Assembly (NCBI RefSeq): GCF_015706575.1
Contig: NW_024037062.1
Location: 1,298,811-1,362,810 of the forward strand
Direction of reading: 5' to 3'
DNA from: Patiria miniata
Taxonomy: Eukaryota; Echinodermata; Asteroidea; Valvatida; Asterinidae
DNA length: 64,000 nt
The stretch's first letter is position 1. The number at the start of each line of letters is the position of its first letter. Under the pieces are notes generated by a model, which saw only the letters and a program-made list of their open reading frames with translations, did no database searches and had not been told where the DNA came from. Made by a program: the position numbers and the translations under genes. This document shows, in pieces, positions 1-12,300 of this stretch.

Positions 1-240
1 GTCTGTCACAAGTCGCCCCTTCCCAAGCCACCTCACAAGCTACTTCAAGAAACTGACAAATACACAAGTCCTCACAAGCCCATCACAAGTCATCAGGCTA
101 CTCCAAGAAACTGTGACAAATACACAAGTCCTCACAAGTCTGTCACAAGTCATCCTGTCTCAAGTCACCTCACAAGCTACTCCAAGAAACTGACAAATAC
201 ACAAGTCCTCACAAGTCCATCACAAGTAAAGCTTGGCTTT
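1..240. repeat. CACAAGTCC-rich intronic array
   Basis: Short direct repeats built on CACAAGTCC and TCACAAG fill the first 240 bases. A longer unit containing CAAGAAACTGACAAATACAC recurs at about 40, 100 and 175. The array abuts the first exon in the window. The same motif family occurs at 5532-5744, 23820-24240, 53590-54215 and 63664-64000. Confidence 0.85.
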
Positions 241-250
241 ATCTTCTCAG

Positions 251-343
251 GAGATGAAGGAAGAGATTTTGGAGAAACATGAGGAGGAGAGACGGGAGAT
301 GCAGTTTGAGCCGACGGTGGACGTACTTGAAGAAAGCCAAGAG
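251..343 (+). CDS. ankyrin-like exon 1 in window
   Basis: A 93-bp phase-0 exon between TTCTCAG and GTAAGA. It encodes 31 residues starting EMKEEILEKHEEERRE, a charged, probably helical stretch. The upstream intron is made of CACAAG repeats. Confidence 0.75.
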
Positions 344-3300
344 GTAAGAAAGTCCGGAGATTCTTGTTGTTTTTTTTCAGGATAGACCTATCGAGGTATG
401 GATCGTGGGCAGGGACAGTAGATATCCAGTGAGCAGGACACACCTTGTGTGCGCACCGTCGTGAAATGTGGTAACCAATATGATTATTGCACAACAAACT
501 ATCGGTTTATTGTCTCCCTTTTTGTTTGTAAACAGGAAGACAGACAAACTCCAACCGAAACCAAGGTAATTTTTAGCAATTCATTCCATTATAACTATTT
601 TCTTAATTGTTTACTTTTTATCTATACATGAACGTCTCAGTCATCATGTTTCAATTTGTACTATAAAGCAAGCTGTTTAGTTAGCTTGTTTAATTTTTTG
701 ACGAAGTAAGTTTTTTAATGCATCATGGCATGCCGAATGCTTTAACTTTTCATGAAAAATTCTGTACAACTTTATAAAAGAAAAAGCACATGAACTACAT
801 GAGGCTTGCCTTCATTGCAAATGCTGAAATCATTTATCATGAGCTCATGCTTGTATATAAACATGTACAACGTTTGGATTCTGCACACAAAAAAAGCAGT
901 GTTGTTGGCTCTGATTTTACCAAAAGAGTTCACTTGTCTTTCGAAAATAGTTGATGATTTGTATTCAGTTTGCAACAAAAAATTGATTTCCTTGGCGTTT
1001 TGCTGCCTGACCCATAATTGTAAACAATTTGCATCAGTCTTTTCCCCCTTCAAAATTTGCCTGAAATTTCCAGCATTTGTTGATATCCACTAACTCTGTC
1101 CTGTATCATACTAACTTGCCTGATATTTCAGAGTTTTCAGACTCTAAGCAGAAGTTTTTTCGTCATTTTATTGAACTTAAAACCTTAAATATTCATTAGT
1201 TTAAAAGATGAGTTGAGCAGTGGTCATGATGCCATCTCGTCTCGAGCTACTTGACCACAACAGAAGAATGTTGAGTATTGGAATTTCACGCTTTCTAACT
1301 CCAAGTTCCAATTTACGCTACTCCCCAACTAGGCCCTGCCTGGAGATTCAACACAAACATTCCCAACCCGAACGGTTGTGGTTGAGCAGACTCACATAGT
1401 ACGAACCCAGGCGGTGGCCGACGGTCGTAAAGACGGCCCGGTCGAATCCGAGTCCGAGTCCTCCGCGGAGACTGAGATCTACGTCGGTCCTGATGATGCT
1501 AAGACAAAGACCACCACGACCACCACCGTGACTGAGAAGTACTCTTACACTGAGAAGCATGCCCCGGTTCGTATCGAGGTTGATGAGGTCCCAGATCGGA
1601 AATCCGATCCTGATATCGATGAGTACATGGTGGTGACTACCCAACCGGATGAGGTCATAGAAGCCACAAAGACGGCTGATGAGGAAGGCATCAATCCTCA
1701 CTACGACGTCGGACCCGACTCGGTCTCTGAAGAGATCATCACCACTGACACTGTTCCTGAGGTCGAAGGAATCAACCCTCACTATGAGATGCAGCCTGAT
1801 TCTGTTGAGGAGCCTGCGATCTCCACTACGTCTGAATCTACCGTCCAGGGCATCAATCCTGACTTGATCTGCGATCCTGAACCTCTAGACGACTCGTCTA
1901 GGATCTGTGGGCCTGATCTGACCGATAACAAGTACAGTGTCAACCATGGAGCACAGGCATTTGACGAAAGCCCCATCTCCCCGCTGGGTCATGAGGTGGG
2001 AATCTCCACGTACACCACGTCCTTCCATCAGGTCACAGTGCGCACCGGTTTAGAATCCAGCCCTGAAACCGACCGTTCCGAATCCGACTTTCCCCACGGC
2101 CCTTCGTCTGAGGTCACTATCGCTGAGTCTGCCACACAACCCAGGCGACAACCCTCTACACCCCTAGAAAGTTACGCTGAGGTAGGGGCACACAATTGGA
2201 ATTTGTCAGGTTGTTTTTTTTCCTTGAACGCTGTACACTTGTCATTCCCCGTTTCATTTAGCTGCCATTTTATTTGCAATAGTTTCTTTTATTTTGGCAG
2301 TACTCAAACCTGAGGGAGCAGGTAGGTCGTTGTCATGGCAATGACCCTTGACCTTATTTGCAGTCATGGAGCTCATTGCATTTAATTGAAACTTCTATTT
2401 TCTTGAAATACGTGAAGTGCAGTTTTAATTATATGGGAAAAACTTCAAAGTATGGATGTTACACTTTGTGCGCTTCCATCCGGTCAGTACTTACGTACAA
2501 GTACAGGCAATTTTTTTACTGAATGGTTTGGACCAACTTGCTCCCTAAGGATTGCCGTTAGTTCACTGCTTGTAGAAAGTCACCTATGTACTCGGTGATA
2601 TGGGTTTCATTTCGTTTCCTTTCTCTTGTCTTAGTGATGCTTCAGTTTCATTTTCATCTGTTATATTTCTTTGAATCAGTCGAAAAAGGGCAACAAATGC
2701 CAGGATTGGGGATCATAGTTAGTTTCTGGGTGTTTTTTGGTGATCTCATTTACCAAACTAGTTGTTTTTGTTTGCACTTTACCATGGTCCTATCTCTGTA
2801 CCTTGAGTTTGGGCCATCTAATCGACTCCATGTAGGAACGCCAGAGGGCGCTCTTTTGTCAAGCCACGCAAAAAATGATGCAAACATGTGCAGTGTTTCA
2901 CACATGCTGTTTTTCAGAGTGGGCAACAAGCAGCAAAATCTTTAACCAGTTCACGCCGGTCGCCGGGAGTATTTTGACAAGAACAGAACGAGGCGTTGGT
3001 TGAAGCCATCACCCTCGGGCAGCACACTCATATTTCCGTCCTCACTCGCTGCGAGCGGGTTGCTGACAGAGTTTTCCGGCCTCGCTCCCTGCGTCTTTGT
3101 GTGTCATCCGTTCCGAATACCGCAAAAGTTTTGCGTGTATACACGACCTCCGGCGCGAACTGGTTAAACTGTAGTATCTTGTGGCTATGTCATCTTAACA
3201 AAAATGAAGCACAAGTTGCCATGCTGACAACGACATTGCATCTTCTTATTCCTAAAACCATTGGTCTACATGGAGTCCGTACATGTCAGAACTAGACATT

Positions 3301-6300
3301 TCTTTCACTGTCCATAAAACCTGTAGATTTTTCCTTCAGCTTTTTCTTTCCTCAAGTAGAAAAGACACATCTGTATCGTCTGTAGTCTCTTGTAATCCCC
3401 AACCTTTTTTGGTTTTATTCTGTTTGCATTCTCCTTGCAGTTTCTAGCAGAACAGTTACTTAAAGTAAGAGCACTTTTGGAGCACTTGTAGGTTTTTTTT
3501 TAAAGCCTGTCACCATACTGATATTCAGATATCATGCTTGCATGTTCTTCTTGTTCTTTTTTGTTGTTGTTGATGCTATTGCATGTTAAAAACTCATTCA
3601 TTGACTCTTTCATGATATCATTGCTGCATGGTGAACTTGCCAATCCTGGCACATCATTTCACATTACGACATGAATTAAAGTGTCTCCTCACAACATATT
3701 AACACATACTTGAAAAAAAAGAGGAATAGTGTCATACTGCGCTGTGAATTTCTGTTCATACAAATTTGTTGACATGATCATTAACTGCATGGATAAACAA
3801 ATAGCACGGCTGTTCATTGACAATGCAATGGTGTTTCACTGTCAACAGTTTTCAGCGTCACCGAACTGAATCTTTAAAAATAGCATGAAAATGCTACACT
3901 TACCAGCACAGTTTTTGTTTGCTTGGCAAGCACTACGTTAGTTTTTTTGTAAAGATTCTAAGATTTAAAGCATATCTGACCTAAAGAGTGCATGGATATA
4001 TAAGCACTTGAAAAAAAAATATTGTTTGTATATAAATACTGGTATGCACAAAGCACACGATGTTCTTCTGCAGTGTTGTAGGCTGCTTTTGAAAAGTATT
4101 ACTGTGTTAACTCGCACTTGTGGTTATTTTGGAAATTTCCTAAATTTTCACAAATCTAATTCCATGCAGTAAACAATGACATATTCTTTGCACTTATTCT
4201 TCTCAAGAAAATTGAGATGTTACGCCCGAACCAGACCATATAGTCCCAACTTAAGCTTCGGCTGTCCCAACTTTGCAACAATTTAGTTGGTACGTTCCCA
4301 ACTTAAGTTGGGACTGTCCCAACTGAAGTTGGTACGTTCCATTTTAAGTTGGGACTGTCCCAACTTAAGTTGGTACATTCCCAACTTAAGTTGGTACGTT
4401 CCCAACTTAAGTTAGTACCTTCCAAACTTAAGTTGGGACTGTCCCAACTTAAGTTGGGACCGATAACCTAATTGGGGTGAAACAGTGATAACCAGCTCTA
4501 TGTAAAGTAAAAGTGGACTGGCTTTCAAAAATGCTGCAGAATTAGGTGATTGATTTTTAACAGATTTGGGTAGTAAGGGTGAACGGAAGCAATCGTGTTA
4601 CTGAACAGTTTATTGCATTTCCATTTCAGGATGTCAAAGAAGAGCTTCCCCAACCTAAGGACGAACCGCAGGTATGGCTCGACGTTATTTTGTGAATTCT
4701 GTTGGAAAAATAACAAACTTTCTAACATCCTACCATTTTCACTTATTATCCACACAAAGCTTGCTTATTAGATACATTCTTGATGAATTCCTGAATAATT
4801 ATTTTAGAGTAGTGACTTAGAGTAAATGATTGCTTTGAGCTGTGTGCTTGATTGCAGAGCAACAAAAAAGTTGCTAAAAGTTGTTAGCGAAAATACCAAC
4901 CCCCAAAAAATGAAAAAGTAAAAAAAAAATTGTTTCTGTGTTGTTGAAATTTCCATGCATTTTGCAGCTTTAGCTTTGGCAGTTCAGCATCAGGAAAACT
5001 CTAAATTATTTTTGTGGCAGAAAAATGTGGAATCCCGTTTTGTCTTCCTGGCTTAAACATTTTAAATTACACCTTGTTGAAAAGACATCAGTTTTTTTTT
5101 TCAGACTTTCTGTCTGACACCAGACCTTTTGAATCTGAGTGAAAAACAGTAGAAAGAAATGCATCTTTCAGACTTTGCAGAATTGACAATTTAAAGAATT
5201 TAAAGACTTTTAAAGAATTGACAATTCCATCCCTATCAAAAGCAATCATCTTTGTGCCCGACAAGCAACATGATTTTCAGCCAAAATAACAATAACATCC
5301 CCCAAATGCTTGCTTGGAATGCTAAAACTCATCTAAAAAATAACATCTGAATTTGACCCATTTTTTGTGTGCATCATCTTTGACATATTGTTTTGATTTT
5401 CACCTGTAATAAGTACATGTACACAACCAATCAATAACAACGTGCATGAGAGATGCTACTGAATATATTGCCTTGACTTCAGGAAGTATCCTATTCATTT
5501 TTCTCGCTGTCTAACAATGTTTTTAATGAATCAGTGGTGTAGTCGAGGCGTTCACAAGTTCTTTCACAAGTCCAGTCACAAGTCCTTTCATGAGTTCAGT
5601 CATAAGTAACAGGATGAACAATGACAAAGGAATACTTTTGTAACAGTTCATTTGAATAGCTTGTGACTTGACTTGAGACTGAAGTTCTTGTGATGGACTT
5701 GTGATGGACTTGCAGGGACTTGTGATGGACTCGACTACATCACTGTCATGAATGTTAACCAAATCACCCTCAATGCATCAATTTAATTTTAATCCGGCAT
5801 AAATAATTTCAATCGGGCTGTTAAATCCACAAATAAAAAAACAAACAATAATATTTTCAATTGGAACTTAGGTGAGTTACAGTTTTTACCATTTTCTTCC
5901 AATTTACCCTTAGCAACACCTCACTAAAGTAACGTCCCACTCTTTATTTTAGGTTAACAAAAGAAGCACTCCGTGGGATCTTTTATGTTTCATTTTGTTT
6001 AATTGTCAACTGTTTTGTCTTCATGTCGTTTGTGCGTACATGTTTGTTCGTCTGAAATTTAAATTGTTAGCATCTAATCTTATTGCTGGTAAACTCAAGC
6101 GATTTTCATAATAGATTTCTAAAGTTGTTTTTCTGCAAATAATGTAATATATTAATTTACGTTGTTGGTATTAATCCATAATATCTGTTGGACTAATTAT
6201 ATGCTGAACCTTGTTCAAGTTAAGCTTTAAATTTCACCAAATTATTAATTTAAGCCTGGCAAATCTCATTGTAGTAGAAATAGTACATTTAAACTTTAAT

Positions 6301-9300
6301 GTTAAACTAATAGATTTAAAACGGAGTAGTATAAAAAAACATTAAGTACATGAAAAGGTTTGATCACATTCACAAACATTATCCTGTTTTCCCGTTTCTA
6401 ATCTCCATAACCATGGGTCCCATCCTTTACCTGTATGCAGACCTTTATATTACCTTGCATGGTCCCATTGCATCGCTTGCTTCTTTCTTTTTTTTCTCGT
6501 TTATTTCGTTTTGCATTCTCATTGGATAGCATCTAATCTTGGCTGATTCGCACTCACTAACTCACATAGTTTTTAGACAGTGCAGTAAATTTTCTCAGCC
6601 AAAATTGATGTTGAATATGTACATGACTTCCCTTGTCATTTTTTTTAAGAAAGTACATTTGCGTCAGATTACCTAATTGGGGATTTTTCGGCTGACGTAC
6701 ATGTGAAATTATGATAAAATTTGTTGCCAAGCCATTTTTTTCCCCCAAACGTTTGAATTAACAAATAGGAAATGTAGTTCAAGTCGAACTACATAAAATG
6801 TAATGAGGGAAGTCATCTGACATTCACATCAAAAGCAATTTCTAACTGGCAGCCATTTTGTCTTGTACCCAAGGTACACCTTATAATATAATAATAATAA
6901 TAATTTGCATTGGAAAAATGATTTACATCTTGCCAACTAATCTAGCAGAATCAAAGTTGCATAAACATAATTAAATTATGTAATATGTTTCTGTTTTGAA
7001 TATTTTCCTCCAACAGTATTTGTTGAGGGATGAATTGCCAACTTCAGAAACATGGTTGCCAGAATTTAAAGATAATGAAATTGGCTGTCGAATCTATCTG
7101 TTCAAAATGTCTGCCTAGTGCTTTTAGATTTAGAGATCACCATTGACCATGTATGCACCATCTTAGTTCTAGTCTGGTGTGCGTGTTGTATCTTGATTGC
7201 TGGTGACTCACGTGTGATTAACCGCAGGAGAAATTGGTTGAACAGGTAGAGGCCAAGACTAGACAAGGAGGGGAGAGTGTGGCGGAAACCCCTCAGGAGC
7301 AAGAGGTATGTATGGAGGCAGATCAGGGGAAGGTACACGGTACGACCAGTTTCATGGGTTTCAAATGTTCAAAAGTGAACAGAATTTGTGTTGCATAGCT
7401 CACATTCAGAGTATTTCAAGTCCATTTGATATTTTCTATATTTAACTGAATTTGTTTGATGTATTGGAAAATGTATGATGGGCTGACAAATATACCCAAT
7501 CGGCCTAAGTTCTCATTTAGTTCTCTTTGCTCCTGGAGTACTTCAGTCTGGATTATTTTTTAAATTTTGCTGAAGGCTACAAATAATTTTCTTGCAGTTA
7601 AATTTCACAAAGGCTGTGAAGTGGTTGGGTTGGCACTTATAGATGCAAATCCCTATAGCCACTTTGGGTCTGATTTCTGAACTGGAGTTTAGTCTGCGGT
7701 GGGTTTTATTGTAGGTAGGTAGACACACAACTTAGGGTTGTGAGTGAACTCGAAAAGAATGAACATGTAGAGCATCTCATTTTTATGGTTATTCTGGTGC
7801 TCAAATATTTGAACCTGGAAAGAAAAGTGCATGTGTAAACATTAATGCGAGTGTGTCTGCTGTTATGCAAGTTCCTGACGAAAAGTTTTCCTTGTAGGAA
7901 CCATCAGTGGAACCAGCTCCATCACAGGAACCAGAAGCAGCTATCCATGACAGCACCGTGTTCCGAGAGCAAACGATAACTACAACCACAACCAAAATAA
8001 CCAAGAGAGTGAGAATTACAGAGGAAGGGGTGCCAGATGTGTCAGAAGTGACTTCTACAGTGATTTCCGTGAGCAAAGATGCTCACGAGGAGCCTGTGGA
8101 TATTCCAAGAGAAGAGGAAATTCAGGAAGCGGTTGTCCAAGAAGAGGTTCCTGTTATACAGACGAAGGAGGAATTTGAAGAAGCAGAGAAAGAGATGGAG
8201 CATGTTGAAGAAGAACCTTCGGAAGAGGTTCTAAAGGAACCCAAAGAGGTAGAGCAGGAGGAGGTAATTGAGCAAAGGGAAGCTAGCCCAGAGCCTGAAG
8301 AAGAACCAGAACCTATATTAGAACCAGAACCGGAAGCTAAAGAGCCAGAACCCGAAGTAGAACCAAAACCTGAAGAAGAACCAGAACCCGAAGAACCTGA
8401 TGTAGCTAGTGATCTCCAAGAGGAAATTCCAGAAGAAGACATTCGTGAACAACCAGAGACCAAACTGGAAGTGCCACCAGATATGGGAGCTGATGTTCTG
8501 GTGCAGACAACTGTACATAAAACTGAGACAATTGTTCACAGAGAGGTCATTCATTTGACCTCCCGGGCAGAAGAACAGCCCGAAGAAATTATATATGCTG
8601 AAAAGCCTGAACCACTTGAAGAGGTGACGTTGGAAGAAGAGAGAATTGAGGAACAAGCTGTGCTGGAAGAAGTTACACCGGAAGTGGTCCCTGAAGAATT
8701 GGAAGAAGAAATTGTTCAAGAGGAAGCTTATCAAGAGCCAGAGCCAGAAGAGGAGGTAGTTGTGGAGGAGGAAAGACTTGAGGAAGAAGCTGCCCCTAAA
8801 GAAGCTGCCCCAGAAGTCATTCCTGAGGAGGAACTTACACCAGTGGACACCTACAAAGAACCAGAGCAAGAACCTGAAAGGCCAGAAGAGCCAGAAGAAG
8901 AGGTATATGTGAAAAAGGAACATATTCAGGAAGAAGCTGCCCTTGAAGAGGATGATCAAGAAGTTATTCCAGAGGAGGTAATTGCACCAGTGGAAGCCTA
9001 CAAAGAGCCAGAACAAGTACCTGAAGATGTTGCTGAGGTGGTTCAAGAGGATGAGAGAATAGTTCACACAGAGACTCACATCAGTGTCCAGCAAACCATA
9101 GTTCAGTCCACTGTCAGCTATGTTCCTCACGAAGAGGTGAAAGAAACTAAAAAAGAGGGACCTGAAGAAGAGGTGCTTCGGCAGGAAGAGATTCAAGAGC
9201 CAGCAATTGAAGAAGAAGAGAGAGTTGAGGAAGAAGAAGCTCCAGAAGATGTTTTAGAACAAGAAGAGGAAATTGTAGTTGAGAAAACTTATGAGGAGCC

Positions 9301-12300
9301 AGAGCCAAAACCAAAACAAGAAGAGGTTGTCATGGTAGAGAAAACAATTGAGGAAGAAGCTGCACCAGACATTCTTCCTGAAGAAGAGGAGCCTGTGCAA
9401 GAACCTGAAGAACAGGTTGTTGAAGAAGAGCAAAAAATGGAAGAAGCTGCACCGGAAGAAGAGGTTGCCCCGGATGTTGTTCCTGAGGTAGAGGAAGTAG
9501 CACCAGAGGAAATCTATGAGCAAGAACAAGAAACAGAGGTAGTCATGCAAGAGATAAGAATGGAGGAAGAAGCTGCTCCTGAAGAAGAAGTTGAACAAGA
9601 AACCCTTCCAGAACAAGAAATACAGGAGGAAGTTGTTACTGAACCAGATCAAGAATCAAAGGAAGAGGAACATGTAGAGCATGTGGCTCCTGAAGTTGAA
9701 GATGTTTCTCAGGTGGTTCAAGATGAGGAGAAAATAGTTCACACAGAAACTCATATCAGTGTCCAGCAAACCATTGTTCAATCTACGGTCAGCTATGATC
9801 TTCACGAAGTGGTGGAAGCATCCGAAGAAGAGGTTCTTCCACAGGAAGAGGTTCCAGAGCCAGCAATTGAAGAAGAGGAGAGAATTGAGGAAGAAGTAGC
9901 TCCAGAAGACGTTTTAGAAGAAGAAGAGGTTGTCATGGTAGAGAAAACAATTGAGGAAGAAGCTGCGCCAGACATTCTTCCTGAAGAAGAGGAGCCTGTG
10001 CAGGAACCTGAAGAACAGGTATTCGAAGAAGAGGAAAAAATGGAAGAAGCTGCACCAGAAGAAGAGTTTGCCCAGGAGGTTGTTCCTGAGGTAGAGGAAG
10101 TGGCACCAGAGGAAATCTATGAGGAAGAACAAGAAACGGAGGTAGTCATGCAAGAGATAAGAATGGAGGAAGAAGCTGCTCCTGAAGTAGTTGAACAAGA
10201 AGCCCTTCCAGAACAAGAAATACAGGAGGACGTTGTTACTGAACCAGATCAAGAACCAAAGGAAGAGGAACATGTAGAGCATGTGGCTCCTGAAGTTGAA
10301 GATGTTTCTCAGGTGGTTCAAGATGAGGAGAAAATAGTTCACACAGAAACTCATATCAGTGTCCAGCAAACCATTGTTCAATCTACGGTCAGCTATGATC
10401 TTCACGAAGTGGTGGAAGCATCCGAAGAAGAGGTTCTTCCACAGGAAGAGGTTCCAGAGCCAGCAATTGAAGAAGAGGAGAGAATTGAGGAAGAAGTAGC
10501 TCCAGAAGAAGTTTTAGAAGAAGAAGAGATAGAAAAGGAAGAGGAAATTGTAGTAGAGAAAACTTATGAGGAGCCAGAACTAGAACCAAAACAAGAAGAG
10601 GTTGTCATGGTAGAGAAAACAATTGAGGAAGAAGCTGCGCCAGACATTCTTCCTGAAGAAGAGGAGCCGGTGCAAGAACCTGAACAGGTATTCGAAGAAG
10701 AGGAAAAATTGGAAGAAGCTGCACCAGAAGAAGAGTTTGCCCAGGAGGTTGTTCCTGAGGTAGAGGAAGTAGCACCAGAGGAAATCTATGAGGAAGAACA
10801 AGAAACGGAGGTAGTCATGCAAGAGATAAGAATGGAGGAAGAAGCTGCTCCTGAAGAAAAAGTTGAACAAGAAACCATTCCAGAACAAGAAATACAGGAG
10901 GACGTTGTTACTGAATCAGATCAAGAACCAAAGGAAGAGGAACATATAGAGCATGTGGCTCCTGAAGTTGAAGATGTTCCTCAGGTGGTTCAAGATGAGG
11001 AGAAAATAGTTCACACAGAAACTCATATCAGTGTCCAGCAAACCATTGTTCAATCTACGGTCAGCTATGATCTTCACGAAGTGGTGGAAGCATCCGAAGA
11101 AGAGGTTCTTCCACAGGAAGAGGTTCCAGAGCCAGCAATTGAAGAAGAGGAGAGAATTGAGGAAGAAGTAGCTCCAGAAGAAGTTTTAGAACAAGAAGAG
11201 GTTGTCATGGTAGAGAAAACAATTGAGGAAGAAGCTGCGCCAGACATTCTTCCTGAAGAAGAGGAGCCTGTGCAAGAACCTGAAGGACAGGTTGTTGGAG
11301 AAGAGGAAAAAATGGAAGAAGCTGCACCGGAAGAAGAGTTTGCCCAGGAGGTTGTTCCTGAGGTAGAGGAAGTGGCACCAGAGAAAATCTATGAGGAAGA
11401 ACAAGAAACGGAGGTAGTCATGCAAGAGATAAGAATGGAGGAAGAAGCTGCTCCTGAAGTAGTTGAACAAGAAACCCTTCCAGAACAAGAAATACAGGAG
11501 GACATTGTTACTGAACCAGATCAAGAACCAAAGGAAGAGGAACATATAGAGCTTGTGGCTCCTGAAGTTGAAGATGTTTCTCAGGTGGTTCAAGATGAGG
11601 AGAAAATAGTTCACACAGAAACTCATATCAGTGTCCAGCAAACCATTGTTCAATCTACGGTCAGCTATGATCTGCACGAAGTGGTGGAAGCATCCGAAGA
11701 AGAGGTTCTTCCACAGGAAGAGGTTCCAGAGCCAGCAATTGAAGAGGAGGAGAGAATTGAGGAAGAAGTAGCTCCAGAAGAAGAAGAGATAGAAAAAGAA
11801 GAGGAAATTGTAGTAGAGAAAACTTATGAGGAGCCAGAGCCAGAACCAAAACAAGAAGAGGTTGTCATGGTAGAGAAAACAATTGAGGAAGAAGCTGCGC
11901 CAGACATTCTTCCTGAAGAAGAGGAGCCTGTGCAAGAACCTGAACAGGTATTCGAAGAAGAGGAAAAAATGGAAGAAGCTGCACCGGAAGAAGAGGTTGC
12001 CCAGGAGGTTGTTCCTGAGGTAGAGGAAGTGGCACCAGAGGAAATCTATGAGGAAGAACAAGAAACAGAAGTAGTCGTACAAGAGGAAAGAATTGAGGAA
12101 GAAGTTGCTCCTGAAGAAGTTGAACAAGAAACCCTTCCAGAACAAGAAATACAGGAGGACGTTGTTACTGAACCAGATCAAGAACCAAAGGAAGAGGAAC
12201 ATATAGAGCATGTGGCTCCCGAAGTTGAAGATGTTTCTCAGGTGGTTCAAGATGAGGAGAAAATAGTTCACACAGAAACTCATATCAGTGTCCAGCAAAC

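Noticed and set aside
7017-7118. Possible alternative terminal exon (33 codons to TAG after TCCAACAG)
   Set aside because: Good acceptor and phase 0, but an open run of 33 codons is expected by chance and there is no nearby AATAAA or family match.
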